From Alkalihalobacillus bogoriensis ATCC BAA-922 (lineage in GTDB: Bacteria > Bacillota > Bacilli > Bacillales > Bacillaceae_F), in assembly GCF_000621445.1 (NCBI RefSeq), contig NZ_JHYI01000011.1:124001-188000 (forward strand): a DNA stretch of 64,000 nt, read 5' to 3'. Below are positions 1 through 8,531 of the stretch, piece by piece. Under the pieces are notes generated by a model. That model was not told the DNA's origin. It saw nothing but the letters and a program-made list of their open reading frames with translations, and did not search any database. The position numbers and the translations under genes were made by a program. The stretch's first letter is position 1, and each line of letters starts with the position of its first letter.

Positions 1-450
1 TTTGTTTTTCATTTTTTTAGGTACATTTCCTTCTACAATGCGAAGGGCAAGTCCTTCAGCAATCGCTGTTTTTCCGACACCCGCTTCACCAATAAGAACG
101 GGATTATTTTTTGTACGCCGACTTAATACTTCGACCATCCGTTGAATCTCATCATCTCGTCCTATGACAGTATCAATTTCTCCTTGTTTTGCTGCTGTTG
201 TTAAATTCCGGCCATATTCATCTAAAAATGAATGATTTGTTTTGTCATTGTCTTTTGTTCTCGTTTGTGGTCTTTGATGTTGATGAAAAAAGGAGTGCAA
301 AAATTCATTGCCAGATACGTTATTCATAGTATTTGGGTGATGAACTTGAGTAAAGCAAGATTCACAAAGGTGAAGTAGACGTTGACTATTGTTTATGGAC
401 ACATGAACTTGGATAGATGCTTGATGATTGTTACAAACTTGACATTTCAT
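1..450 (-). CDS. clpE: ATP-dependent Clp protease ATPase ClpE, N-terminal part (runs off the left edge)
   Basis: This encodes the first 150 residues of a class III-stress Clp/HSP100 ATPase that unfolds substrates for ClpP. The protein opens with a ClpE-type zinc finger: a CxxC pair (CQVC, residues 3-6) and a second pair (CESC) near residue 30. A low-complexity His/Gln linker follows, then the first AAA+ domain with Walker A GEAGVGKT near residue 129. ClpC has an N-repeat domain here instead, so the zinc finger identifies ClpE. The start is the ATG at 450, preceded by AGGAGGT. The rest of the gene lies to the left of the window. Upstream CtsR boxes and a sigma-A promoter indicate heat and protein-stress control. 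Identification is confident. Confidence 0.93.
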   Translation of the reverse strand, partial: MKCQVCNNHQASIQVHVSINNSQRLLHLCESCFTQVHHPNTMNNVSGNEFLHSFFHQHQRPQTRTKDNDKTNHSFLDEYGRNLTTAAKQGEIDTVIGRDDEIQRMVEVLSRRTKNNPVLIGEAGVGKTAIAEGLALRIVEGNVPKKMKNK

Positions 451-483
451 AATATGACCTCCTAAAATTTATTTGTTATTGAC

Positions 484-500
484 TTTGATTAACTTTGACC
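484..500 (-). promoter_or_regulatory. CtsR operator, leader copy
   Basis: A second heptad pair reads GGTCAAA, GTT, AATCAAA on the minus strand. It lies in the clpE 5' leader between the promoter and the start codon. Multiple CtsR sites are known upstream of clpE in Bacillus subtilis. Confidence 0.7.
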
Positions 501-552
501 AATAGTGTGTAAAAAAACTATCCGAGTTGGATAGGGATTAATCTTTATCAAT

Positions 553-581
553 ATTATATCTGACCTTTTTTGACCTTTCAA
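553..581 (-). promoter_or_regulatory. Sigma-A promoter of clpE
   Basis: On the minus strand TTGAAA (581-576) is followed after exactly 17 bases by TATAAT (558-553), a near-consensus vegetative promoter. A CtsR heptad pair fills the spacer and touches the -10 box, so bound repressor would block polymerase directly. Confidence 0.8.
559..575 (-). promoter_or_regulatory. CtsR operator, promoter-spacer copy
   Basis: The minus strand reads GGTCAAA, three A, then GGTCAGA. This fits the known CtsR direct-heptad consensus (RGTCAAA, three bases, RGTCAAA) with one or two substitutions in the second heptad. It lies between the -35 and -10 boxes of clpE. Confidence 0.8.
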
Positions 582-727
582 GTCTTATGCTTAAATGATT
601 GTATAACGTTTGGCTAAAAGGAAATGATAACAAACGCACTACAGGTTATTATGAATAATAAGAATGAAGAATTGATTATTGAGAAAAATAAAACGAATCC
701 ATATAAATAAGGGGTAAGGAGGGTCTT

Positions 728-1015
728 TTGTTGCAAATTTATTTCTCACCTGAATTTCTAAAAGAAGATGCACAAGTTCTTAATGTCGTTACAGATAATA
801 ATGAAGCAGTAGGATATTTAGCATTTTTAATGGAAGAAAAGAAAATGTACGTATATGGTCAATTACAAGAAGGTGGAGTTGAGGCGGATTTTAAAGATTT
901 AATTAAACCGTACTTAGAAGGGTTAACGAAATTAAAGTCAGATATGGAAGTTTACTCCTTTGTTTCTGTTGGCGGTTCTAAAATAGAGCTTGAAAATGAA
1001 GAAGGAAAACAATAA
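728..1015 (+). CDS. Small conserved-looking protein of unknown function (95 aa)
   Basis: I do not recognise this family. It encodes a soluble, acidic 95-residue protein without signal peptide or membrane segment, ending in a charged tail. A good ribosome-binding site (AAGGAGGGT, 716-724) precedes two consecutive TTG codons at 728 and 731; either could be the start, and TTG use implies modest translation. It is transcribed alone, divergently from clpE, and ends at a strong hairpin (1021-1053). Codon use matches neighbouring genes, so it is probably real. Confidence 0.7.
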   Translation: MLQIYFSPEFLKEDAQVLNVVTDNNEAVGYLAFLMEEKKMYVYGQLQEGGVEADFKDLIKPYLEGLTKLKSDMEVYSFVSVGGSKIELENEEGKQ

Positions 1016-1020
1016 TAATT

Positions 1021-1053
1021 ATATCCTTTCCTAAGCTCTCTAGGAAAGGATAT
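1021..1053. terminator. Bidirectional terminator hairpin
   Basis: A 12-13 bp perfect stem (arms 1021-1033 and 1041-1053, 7-base loop) separates the convergent 95-aa gene and yitE. Flanks are A/T-rich on both sides, so it can serve both directions. Confidence 0.75.
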
Positions 1054-1667
1054 TACCTTTTACGAGTTCGGAATGAAGGGTTAAAAGAAGGTTGAATTTT
1101 CATATGATAAATAAAGTCGACAACTTTTGTAGAAACCCATTGTGAGATAATGGCTTTAATAATAATTCCCCAATCAATTACGAGTGCCGTTAAGATAAAA
1201 ATGGATCCGTTCATGAAAAAAAGGGGCTTACCAGGAAGTGTATTTCGATAAGTAGCAAATAATAAAGCGAGAACTCCCATTCCACCATTTGATACACCTT
1301 GCCTTAACAATAAACCAACTCCAATTCCTAGTAGTAACGAACCGATAAGTAAATCAAACCAAACATAAGTTGACGGCCTGTACATATCAACTTGAAAAAA
1401 ATTAATCGTTAATGAAGTGATTGTAATTCCATACATTGTTCCCATTGCACTTGCATTACCTAGCCATTTAATGGCGACAACAAGCAAAGAAAAATTAACT
1501 AACCAAAGAGCAAATCCGACCGGTATGGCAAACCAATAATTTAAAAGGACTGCAATTCCACCAGCACCTCCAGATGGAATGGAATGGGGAAAAAGAAAAA
1601 TAGCCATGGCAAACCCTTGGATTATACCGCCAGCAGTAATCATACAATATTTCTTTAGGAGCAACAT
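1053..1667 (-). CDS. yitE: YitT/YitE-family integral membrane protein (DUF161)
   Basis: This encodes a 204-residue protein of five or six hydrophobic segments with the family's glycine-rich motifs: a PSGGAGG stretch near residue 31 and a VSNGGMG stretch near residue 126. It matches the DUF161 membrane half but lacks the soluble C-terminal DUF2179 domain of full YitT proteins, as in the short B. subtilis paralogue YitE. In B. subtilis yitE lies beside the phosphosulfolactate genes yitC and yitD; the same neighbourhood is kept here. Export of a spore sulfolactate-related compound is conceivable but unproven. The ATG at 1667 follows AAAGGAAATGA. A terminator upstream (1762-1800) implies its own promoter. 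Confidence 0.85.
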   Translation of the reverse strand: MLLLKKYCMITAGGIIQGFAMAIFLFPHSIPSGGAGGIAVLLNYWFAIPVGFALWLVNFSLLVVAIKWLGNASAMGTMYGITITSLTINFFQVDMYRPSTYVWFDLLIGSLLLGIGVGLLLRQGVSNGGMGVLALLFATYRNTLPGKPLFFMNGSIFILTALVIDWGIIIKAIISQWVSTKVVDFIYHMKIQPSFNPSFRTRKR

Positions 1668-1761
1668 ACTTCATTTCCTTTATCCATTTCAAACGCCCTC
1701 ATTTCCACTTTTGTTTGAGCTTGTCTTAGTAAATTATATGAAATGAATAAAGAGTTATGTC

Positions 1762-1800
1762 AAAAAAGAAGAGTACCTAGCCAAAGTGGCTAAGTACTCT
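1762..1800 (-). terminator. Terminator of the comB-comA-VOC operon
   Basis: An imperfect stem of about 13 bp (arms 1770-1782 and 1788-1800) is followed on the minus strand by a run of six T. It lies 6 bases past the VOC stop codon. Confidence 0.85.
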
Positions 1801-1806
1801 ATAGAT

Positions 1807-2205
1807 TTAATAAACCATTGTTTGATCATGATAATATTTAAATTCTAGCAGATTATTGGAAGGGTCGATTAAAAAGAATGTGATATGTTCCTCTTGTTTT
1901 CCTTCAAACCTCACCATCCGTTTTTGAAAAAAAGGAAGGTTTCTGGATTCAGCTAATGTTAGAAGAGCCTCAAATTCTTGTTTGTTCGTAAAAGTGATTC
2001 CATAATGCCTTGGATACATGGAAGGCTTTAAGTCGATTTTCTCTGGATTTAAATGACAAACGAGTTGGTCACCAAAGAAGTCAAATGTGACGCGGTCATG
2101 GTATCTTCTTGCTCGTTTGCAACCAAGTTGAGTATAAAATTGTTCAGTTTCTTCTAAATCTTTACAAGGTACCGCAAGATGAAATACTTTGTTAGTTTCT
2201 CTCAT
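1807..2205 (-). CDS. VOC (glyoxalase/dioxygenase superfamily) protein
   Basis: This encodes a 132-residue single VOC-fold protein. The N-terminal stretch FHLAVPCKDLEETEQFY is the usual first beta-alpha unit. It ends with the DPSNNLLEFKYY element, whose Glu is a typical metal ligand in the second half. The reaction cannot be assigned from sequence. Its start overlaps comA by 14 bases, so it is the third gene of the sulfolactate operon and may act on a related oxo-acid; that is inference from context. Confidence 0.85.
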   Translation of the reverse strand: MRETNKVFHLAVPCKDLEETEQFYTQLGCKRARRYHDRVTFDFFGDQLVCHLNPEKIDLKPSMYPRHYGITFTNKQEFEALLTLAESRNLPFFQKRMVRFEGKQEEHITFFLIDPSNNLLEFKYYHDQTMVY

Positions 2206-2989
2206 TTAAAGTCACCACCATTTTATTAGTAAAAAGATGAAATGTATCAGAACGAAGCCCTAATCGTAATGTTTCAAGTGCAATCGGGTCGTGAATGGAA
2301 ATGTTGGCTAAATTTACATTTGGGCCGATTTTCTCAATAAAACATGTTTGCATTTCTTTCGAAGGGGCTTCAAATATGATTTGTTGCAAATTAAGCCCTG
2401 AAGACACAATATCTTCTACGATTTGCAAGCGGATTTCACCATTTTCTTGACATAAACCACTCGTACCACTTTCTCTAGCCTCAGTAATCACTTTCATAGC
2501 ACCAGCTTCAATGTCTTCATGAATAAATTCAATCCAATCTTTTGAGTGATGTTCGTTAGAAATCGTACAATCTTTTGAACCGACTTCACTAAACACGAAA
2601 AAATCCTTCGAAAAGTCTTTAATATATTCGGCTTTTTCTTTGTTGGAAATCGGGACTGTACCATTTGAAATTTCAATATACTTGCACTGCATGTTTTGGC
2701 AGTAATGAAAATACTGTTCTACTTTGTTTTGACTTACAGATTTTTCAAACAATGTTCCACCAAAGAAATAGTCGACATCATGGTCTTGTAAACATGCTAT
2801 TTTTTCTTCTATATGTTTTGTTACAAGTGATGTACCCCAGCCAAATTTAACAAAATCAATTAGTTCACTTGAGCTTTTCATCATATCTTTAAAAAAAGAG
2901 ATAGGCACTCCGTTATCGATAATGATGGAAATTCCATGTTGACGGGGTTTTTGTTGTCTAAGGGGTAATGATAGCTCTAGATTACTCAT
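2192..2989 (-). CDS. comA: Phosphosulfolactate synthase (ComA/YitD family)
   Basis: This 265-residue TIM-barrel protein belongs to the ComA family, which adds sulfite to phosphoenolpyruvate to give (2R)-phospho-3-sulfolactate. Family hallmarks include the early GISIIIDNGVP stretch, VKFGWGTS near residue 47, and EISNGTVPIS near residue 107. In methanogens this is the first step to coenzyme M. In Bacillus the product after dephosphorylation, sulfolactate, accumulates in spores. The start overlaps the comB stop by 4 bases (ATGA), indicating translational coupling. The function is well supported by pairing with comB. Confidence 0.92.
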   Translation of the reverse strand: MSNLELSLPLRQQKPRQHGISIIIDNGVPISFFKDMMKSSSELIDFVKFGWGTSLVTKHIEEKIACLQDHDVDYFFGGTLFEKSVSQNKVEQYFHYCQNMQCKYIEISNGTVPISNKEKAEYIKDFSKDFFVFSEVGSKDCTISNEHHSKDWIEFIHEDIEAGAMKVITEARESGTSGLCQENGEIRLQIVEDIVSSGLNLQQIIFEAPSKEMQTCFIEKIGPNVNLANISIHDPIALETLRLGLRSDTFHLFTNKMVVTLNERN

Positions 2990-3693
2990 AATTCTAACCT
3001 CTCAATTCTTGGTTTTCCGTCCTTTTTCTTTACCACCATCACAAAGAGTTCATGCATTTCAACTGTACATAATGAAATATCTTCTTTCGAAAAATGTTCA
3101 TTCTTGTTATCAAAAAATTTATCGGCTACATGTGACTGTTCAATACGTTGAATGGTTTCCTCTACAGTTATGTTGTCGTGGTCAAGAATGATGGATTTCA
3201 TGTATTCTGCACAAGCGAGATCATCATCGCCAGTCGGGTGAGAAGCAATTAGATTAATATTTTGGAGTGTAGGTGAATGCGCTTGAAGACCTTGAATATA
3301 TTTTGCGGTAGTCTTTGCGTTCGAAAATCCCGTTACAAGTGTATAGTCAGCATCTAGCGCATGAAGTGTTGCATGAACACCATTTGTTGTTTTTTGAATA
3401 ATGGTCTTATCCTGAAGGTTTTTTGATTGAAATGTAACAGGGGAATTATCAAGGTCAAAGCCTTGAATTGGTAGTCCATTCACCTCCCCAGCTAATAAAA
3501 AGTCCGGATGCTGCTGCTTCAATGCGAATGCCTCTTCTACTGTGTCCACAAGGTATATTTCTTTAACTCCGGAACAAAAGGCATAATGCGCAACCGTGAA
3601 TGCTCGTATCACATCAATGACAACATTAATGTGAGGGTCTGCTTCCTTTTGTGCTAGTGAATGTTGGTGTCCTTGTAAAATTCGAATCGCCAT
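2986..3693 (-). CDS. comB: 2-phosphosulfolactate phosphatase (ComB/YitC family)
   Basis: This 235-residue member of the ComB family hydrolyses phosphosulfolactate to sulfolactate and phosphate. Characteristic segments are VVIDVIRAFTVAHYAF near residue 24, GEVNGLPIQGFDLDNSP near residue 69, TTNGVHA near 101, and the later HPTGDDDLACAEY with acidic residues suited to Mg2+ binding. It is the first gene of the comB-comA-VOC operon. The reversed order relative to the pathway has no functional meaning because both products are made together. Use in spores is inferred from Bacillus biology; I could not identify a sporulation promoter with confidence. Confidence 0.92.
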   Translation of the reverse strand: MAIRILQGHQHSLAQKEADPHINVVIDVIRAFTVAHYAFCSGVKEIYLVDTVEEAFALKQQHPDFLLAGEVNGLPIQGFDLDNSPVTFQSKNLQDKTIIQKTTNGVHATLHALDADYTLVTGFSNAKTTAKYIQGLQAHSPTLQNINLIASHPTGDDDLACAEYMKSIILDHDNITVEETIQRIEQSHVADKFFDNKNEHFSKEDISLCTVEMHELFVMVVKKKDGKPRIERLEL

Positions 3694-3908
3694 TGGATTG
3701 TCGCTCCCAACAAGTTTGTTATCGTAAAGCCTTCAAAAAGAGTATATTCACCTAACGCTCAAATCGTAACATGGGCATTCGCACTAATTATTTTGACCTA
3801 GTATTCCAAGTGTGATTTAGGTAATTATTAGAGCAATATTGTTATTAATAAGAGATGGAAAAACGGAGAAGAATAAAATGAATTCTAAAAAAGGTGGTGT
3901 GTATAAAA

Positions 3909-4160
3909 ATGGATGGAACATTAGGATATTTACGAGAAGCTTTATCGAATTATTATGAACATAGTGAAGTGTGCCGACGAGTATATGAAAAAATTGAAAG
4001 TAAATCAAATGAAAGCGAATTAGAGTTTGTTCGACAATTGGATGAGGAAGAACATGTTTTTTTAAATAAAGTATTAAAACGAGAAATTGAATACGCAGAA
4101 GATGGAATGGACCCAACAAGATACAGACAATTAAATGAAGTATATGAACTATTAATTTAA
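3909..4160 (+). CDS. csgA: Sporulation protein CsgA (sigma-G-dependent family)
   Basis: This encodes an 83-residue acidic helical protein that aligns along its length with B. subtilis CsgA, a small forespore protein of unknown biochemical role. Shared features are the N-terminal TLGYLRE, the central EFVRQLDEEEHVFLN segment and the C-terminal LNEVYELL. The ATG at 3909, after GGTGGTG, matches the family N-terminus; an in-frame upstream extension of five residues is unlikely. It is monocistronic. The region 3694-3908 holds no other gene, and I could not place a convincing sigma-G promoter there. Confidence 0.88.
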   Translation: MDGTLGYLREALSNYYEHSEVCRRVYEKIESKSNESELEFVRQLDEEEHVFLNKVLKREIEYAEDGMDPTRYRQLNEVYELLI

Positions 4161-4219
4161 ATATCTCCTTCGGGTTTTAAAAAACAAATAAATACAAGGA
4201 AAAAAGTAGTAGGTTTAAA

Positions 4220-4278
4220 GGACCTCCTTATTGGGTAAATAATATCATCTTTTTTATTTCCCATACTCAGGAGGTCTT
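4220..4278 (+). promoter_or_regulatory. Hairpin sequestering the ribosome-binding site of the first chemoreceptor gene
   Basis: GACCTCCT (4222-4229) is exactly complementary to AGGAGGTC (4269-4276), the Shine-Dalgarno site of the gene starting at 4283. Inside this stem TTGGG (4232-4236) can pair with CCCA and flanking bases (4260-4263), followed by A/T pairs, giving one long bulged hairpin. It could repress translation, act as a weak csgA terminator, or both. Confidence 0.6.
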
Positions 4279-4282
4279 CTTT

Positions 4283-5812
4283 GTGCAAAAACGAAAAAAT
4301 GTTATTATGTTATCTTTTTCGGCGTTTGTCGTCCTATTATCTATTATCGTTCACGTATTACATCAACAGTTCCATTTTCTTCATCACTTAAGTCATATGC
4401 ACCATGCAACAGAAACGAGTACAGATTTTGGTGCTATTTTAATTGGACTTGCTCTTATACCAATTTTATTATTCTTTTCGTCCTTTTTTCTTTATTTGAA
4501 AAATGCCGTTCATCCGTATATCCCTATGATGATTACATTGACCGTAACATTTAGTAGTATTTCTATCATTGCAGGAGGAGATGGACTTGTTGAATATCAT
4601 TTCTCTATCTTCATGGTATTAGCGGCACTAGCGTATTATGAAAATGTTAAACTTGTCATTGTTAGTACCGTTATATTTGCTGTTCAACATTTATTAGGTT
4701 ACTTTACATTTCCAGAATTGCTTTGCGGGACATCTGAATATCCCTTTAGTATGCTTATGATCCATGCTGTATTTTTAATTTTTACGAGTGTCGTTATCCT
4801 TATTCAAATTATTGCGAGAAATCGTTATGAAAGAGCAGTGAAAACAAGGGAACGTGAACACGAAAACATGATCCAAAACATTATCAACAACATAGAAAAA
4901 ACATCAAATCAAGTGTTCGTCCAAATTGAAAGACTTGAAAAAGGAGTTCAGCAGTCAACAGCTGCTACAACTGAGATCACAGCTTCTATTCAAGAAATGG
5001 TGGCTGGGGCCGAAGCGCAGCTTAAGAAAACAAATCAAAGTACAGATGCGATTCAAGAGGTAACGAACGATGCCACGATAATCAAAGAGCAATCGCTTCG
5101 TTCGAAAACCTCTTCTGATGAAACATTGATTTTGGCACGTAATGGAAAAGAAAGTATGCAAGAAACCAAAGAGCAAATGAAGGCTATTTCAAACTCCGTA
5201 AATAACATGGAAGTAGTCGTATCTGAGCTTCAAGGAAGTGCAAAGGATATCCAACAAACCGTTCAATTTATGTCTGACATCGCTGAACAAACGAACTTAT
5301 TAGCGTTAAACGCTGCAATTGAAGCGGCGAGAGCGGGTGAATCCGGAAAAGGCTTTGCAGTTGTGGCAGATGAGGTTAGGAAATTAGCTGACCAATCCCA
5401 ACATTATGCATCTGTAATCTCCTCCATCGTTGGATACGTTGTGGAAGGGACAAGTAATGTGACTAAAGTCATGAACGAAAGCCAGGCACAAGTAGAAAAA
5501 GGTATGAATCAAGTTCAGTCGACAACCGTTGTATTTGAATCAATAGTGAAAAATACAGAGAATGTAAATATGAATGTGGACCAAGCTTATCATTTAGCAT
5601 TAATGATTACAAAGAGGGTAGAAGAGCTTAATAATTTAGTGAATGAGATGATGGACGTATCAAATGAACATCAAGTAAAAACAAAAGAAATCTCTTTTGC
5701 CTCAGAAGGTCAATTAAAGACGTTTGCAAACTTACAAGAGACGACTGCCTTGCTCCAGTCAATGACGGAAAAATTAGAAAAACAAGTGTGTGATATGACT
5801 GTTACTCGATAA
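4283..5812 (+). CDS. Methyl-accepting chemotaxis protein with multi-pass membrane sensor (paralogue 1)
   Basis: This 509-residue chemoreceptor has five or six hydrophobic segments in residues 1-180 and no large extracytoplasmic domain or HAMP. A Gln/Ser/Thr-rich coiled-coil follows, with the conserved signalling hairpin tip ([20 protein letters not shown], about residues 350-370). The membrane region carries [17 protein letters not shown] and a [11 protein letters not shown] stretch, both conserved in the next gene. The receptor presumably couples through CheW to CheA. The start is GTG at 4283 after AGGAGGT, which is buried in a hairpin. It is a tandem duplicate of 5988-7520; a terminator separates them. 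Confidence 0.92.
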   Translation: MQKRKNVIMLSFSAFVVLLSIIVHVLHQQFHFLHHLSHMHHATETSTDFGAILIGLALIPILLFFSSFFLYLKNAVHPYIPMMITLTVTFSSISIIAGGDGLVEYHFSIFMVLAALAYYENVKLVIVSTVIFAVQHLLGYFTFPELLCGTSEYPFSMLMIHAVFLIFTSVVILIQIIARNRYERAVKTREREHENMIQNIINNIEKTSNQVFVQIERLEKGVQQSTAATTEITASIQEMVAGAEAQLKKTNQSTDAIQEVTNDATIIKEQSLRSKTSSDETLILARNGKESMQETKEQMKAISNSVNNMEVVVSELQGSAKDIQQTVQFMSDIAEQTNLLALNAAIEAARAGESGKGFAVVADEVRKLADQSQHYASVISSIVGYVVEGTSNVTKVMNESQAQVEKGMNQVQSTTVVFESIVKNTENVNMNVDQAYHLALMITKRVEELNNLVNEMMDVSNEHQVKTKEISFASEGQLKTFANLQETTALLQSMTEKLEKQVCDMTVTR

Positions 5813-5819
5813 ATATCAA

Positions 5820-5858
5820 CTTAACAAAAAAGATAGCGATCTTTTTTGTTAAGTTTTG
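5820..5858 (+). terminator. Terminator after chemoreceptor 1
   Basis: A 15-bp perfect stem (CTTAACAAAAAAGAT and its complement, 5820-5853) is followed by TTTTG. Confidence 0.85.
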
Positions 5859-5987
5859 AAAAAGATGTTATTTTTATTATAAAACTTTTATTTATAAATA
5901 GATTGCGGAAAATAGTAGATGCTTGTAAAATGAATGAAAGGACTAAATAACTAGTATTATAGAATTATATTTTAAGGGGAGAGCACA

Positions 5988-7520
5988 ATGGTAAAACAAA
6001 AAAACGCGATTATGATGTATTTCACATTGTTTGTTGTAGGGTTATCTCTTTTGATCCACATTTTGCATCGTCATTTTGGTTTTTTAGCTCATTATAGCCT
6101 TAGTCATCGAGGGACAAGCATTACAGATTTAAATATAATTCTTACTTTACTTATGATTATTCCATGTATTTTGTTGGCTCTCTCATTTGTGCTGTATAAG
6201 AAAAAACAAACGGACCAAAGAATACCGATGTTGATTATGTTAGCTCTAACTTTTGGAAGTATATCCATTATTGCAGGTGGTGATGGATTAGTAGAATATC
6301 ACTTTTCAATTTTTATGGTCTTAGCTGGGTTGGCTTATTTTGAAAATATTCGTCTTATTGTGTGGAGTACAGGAATTTTTGCCGTGCATCATACGGTTGG
6401 CTATTTTACCTTTCCAGAATTAATTTGTGGTTCAACTGAATATCCTTTTGGGTTATTAATGATGCATGCTGTTTTCCTTGTGTTTACAAGTGTCATTATT
6501 ATTATTCAGCTAGTAGCAAGACAAAAATATTTACAAATGGTTACGTTGCGAGAAAACCATGATAACAATGTGATTTCCCAGTTAATCGAAAATATTATTT
6601 CAACGTCTAACGAAGTTTTTGAAGGAATTGAACAGCTAAATACTGGAGTTTCAGAATCTACTTTAGCGAATAGTGAAATTGTTAGTTCTATTCAAGATAT
6701 GGTGTCTGGTGCGGAAAAACAACTTGAAAGCGCTAAAACAAGTTCGGATATTCTTGAAGCTGTAACTGTCGACGTTTCCACTATTTCAGAGCAATCATTA
6801 CGTTCAAAACAATCTTCAGATCAAACGAAGCAGTTAGCAGTAAGTGGAAAGCAAAGTATGGGTAGTACAGAAAAACAAATGAGTGAAATATCTCATTCCG
6901 TTCAAAATATGGAGGTTGTCGTCCAACGTTTACAAGCTGGAGCTGAGCAAATCCAAAAAACATTAACTTTCATGTCTGAAATTGCGGACCAAACAAATTT
7001 ATTAGCATTAAATGCTGCGATTGAAGCAGCAAGAGCAGGAGAAGCGGGGAAAGGCTTTGCGGTTGTGGCTGAAGAAGTAAGGAAACTAGCTGACCAGTCA
7101 AGTAATTATGCAGCGCAAATTTCTTCAGTTATCCGGGATGTTGTTACGGGTACTAATGATGTCACAAATGTGATGCAAATCAGTCAAACACAAGTCCAAA
7201 AAGGAATTGATCAAGTCAAGGCAACAAATGAGGTTTTTGATTTAATTGTTGAAAATACAGTATTAGTGAATGAAAATGTAGAGAAAGCTCATCTCATTTC
7301 ACAAACGATTGTCACAAAAGTAAAAGAGTTAAAAATGTCACTAGAAGAAATGACAAATATTTCAGATGATCAGCGAGCAATGACAGAATCCATTTCCGCT
7401 TCTTCCGAACAACAATTGGCTACGTATCAAAGTTTCACTGACATTACATCGTCATTAAAGGATATGACATCGAGGCTCGAAAGGTTAGTGGAAGATATGA
7501 ATGTTAGTCGCAGAAACTAG
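5988..7520 (+). CDS. Methyl-accepting chemotaxis protein with multi-pass membrane sensor (paralogue 2)
   Basis: This 510-residue receptor has the architecture of its upstream paralogue: multi-pass membrane sensor (about 1-180), then a cytoplasmic coiled-coil with the signalling tip [20 protein letters not shown]. Both keep an identical [17 protein letters not shown] membrane stretch and the Trp/His positions around the GYFTFPEL segment, while the methylation helices have diverged. The ATG at 5988 follows AAGGGGAG. Unlike the first copy I see no hairpin over its ribosome-binding site, so the two receptors may be expressed under different conditions. The ligand is unknown. Confidence 0.92.
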   Translation: MVKQKNAIMMYFTLFVVGLSLLIHILHRHFGFLAHYSLSHRGTSITDLNIILTLLMIIPCILLALSFVLYKKKQTDQRIPMLIMLALTFGSISIIAGGDGLVEYHFSIFMVLAGLAYFENIRLIVWSTGIFAVHHTVGYFTFPELICGSTEYPFGLLMMHAVFLVFTSVIIIIQLVARQKYLQMVTLRENHDNNVISQLIENIISTSNEVFEGIEQLNTGVSESTLANSEIVSSIQDMVSGAEKQLESAKTSSDILEAVTVDVSTISEQSLRSKQSSDQTKQLAVSGKQSMGSTEKQMSEISHSVQNMEVVVQRLQAGAEQIQKTLTFMSEIADQTNLLALNAAIEAARAGEAGKGFAVVAEEVRKLADQSSNYAAQISSVIRDVVTGTNDVTNVMQISQTQVQKGIDQVKATNEVFDLIVENTVLVNENVEKAHLISQTIVTKVKELKMSLEEMTNISDDQRAMTESISASSEQQLATYQSFTDITSSLKDMTSRLERLVEDMNVSRRN

Positions 7521-7537
7521 AAACTATATAATGAAAG

Positions 7538-7579
7538 AACGTCTTAAAAGGGTGAATATTCCTATTAGGACGTTTTTTT
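7538..7579 (+). terminator. Terminator after chemoreceptor 2
   Basis: Arms AACGTCTTAA (7538-7547) and TTAGGACGTT (7565-7574) pair with one G-T wobble and are followed by a T run. Confidence 0.85.
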
Positions 7580-7644
7580 ATAAGAGGAATCATTTATATT
7601 ATGCGTGTAACAATAAAGGAAATCTTAAAAGCTGGAGTGATGAG

Positions 7645-8418
7645 ATGGGTAATAAAATCGCAATCGTAACAGGCGGAGGGTCTGGCATCGGAAAAGCTAG
7701 TGCGATCAAACTAGCAGAAGAAGGATTTGCTGTTTGTATAATGGATATTAAAGAAGAGCGTGCAGAAGAAGTAAAACGGAGTATTGATAAGGCTGGAGGG
7801 ACATCAATTGTTTTAGACATTGATGTTAAAGATGAGGAGAGGGTGAAAAATGGCTTTCAAAAAGCATGTGAAAACTTGAATGGGATTATAGAAGTTGTTT
7901 GTATTAATGCAGGTATAAATGGGACTTTGGCAGCGATAGAAGACTTAAAAGCAGAAGACTGGGATGTTACGTTGGAAACGAATTTGCGCAGTACTTTTTT
8001 ACTTGTTAAACATAGTATTCCTTATATGAAAACTAGAGGTGGGAGTATTATTATAACGAGTTCGATTAATGGAAATCGAACATTTAAAAATATAGGGATG
8101 TCTGCTTACAGTACATCAAAAGCAGGGCAAGTGGCATTTATGAAAATGGCAGCGCTCGAGTTAGCCAAGTATCGGATCCGTGTGAACGCGATTTGCCCAG
8201 GTGCGATTGAAACAAATATTGGCCAAAACACACATCCGACGGAAAGTTTAGATAAAGTGAAAATCCCTATCGAATACCCAGAAGGAAATCAACCGTTAGA
8301 GCATCAGCCTGGTAAAGCTGAACAAGTTGCTGATTTAGTTGTGTTTCTAGCCTCAAAAAAATCAAGTCATATTACTGGAACCGATATATTTATTGATGGT
8401 GCAGAATCGTTATTATAA
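7645..8418 (+). CDS. Short-chain dehydrogenase/reductase (SDR family)
   Basis: This 257-residue classical SDR has the N-terminal cofactor motif TGGGSGIG (about residues 9-16), the structural NAG motif (NAGIN, near 91), a catalytic Ser in the TSSIN region and YSTSK as the active-site YxxxK near residue 155. Asp in the VCIMDIK strand end suggests NAD(H) rather than NADP(H). It oxidises or reduces an alcohol/ketone substrate that cannot be named. I chose ATG 7645 because of the preceding GGAGTG and because the fold begins immediately after; the reading frame stays open upstream to 7501, across the preceding terminator. Monocistronic. Confidence 0.9.
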   Translation: MGNKIAIVTGGGSGIGKASAIKLAEEGFAVCIMDIKEERAEEVKRSIDKAGGTSIVLDIDVKDEERVKNGFQKACENLNGIIEVVCINAGINGTLAAIEDLKAEDWDVTLETNLRSTFLLVKHSIPYMKTRGGSIIITSSINGNRTFKNIGMSAYSTSKAGQVAFMKMAALELAKYRIRVNAICPGAIETNIGQNTHPTESLDKVKIPIEYPEGNQPLEHQPGKAEQVADLVVFLASKKSSHITGTDIFIDGAESLL

Positions 8419-8470
8419 CGTACAAACATCAGGACTAATTTTTGGGGAAGAAAAACACTAGAACGTTTGT

Positions 8471-8510
8471 AAGGCCACTGATAAGAGGACTTATCCTCTT
8501 CAGTGGCCTT
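8471..8510. terminator. Bidirectional terminator
   Basis: AAGGCCACTG (8471-8480) pairs with CAGTGGCCTT (8501-8510), with an inner AAGAGGA/TCCTCTT stem. It sits between the convergent SDR and aldolase genes. Confidence 0.85.
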
Positions 8511-8531
8511 GTTCTTTCGTTCAAGTTGGTT

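Noticed and set aside
3720-3890. Sigma-G promoter for csgA
   Set aside because: No -35/-10 pair with correct spacing matched well enough to report.
7501-7644. A 48-codon upstream extension of the SDR
   Set aside because: It crosses the terminator of the preceding gene and lies outside the SDR fold.
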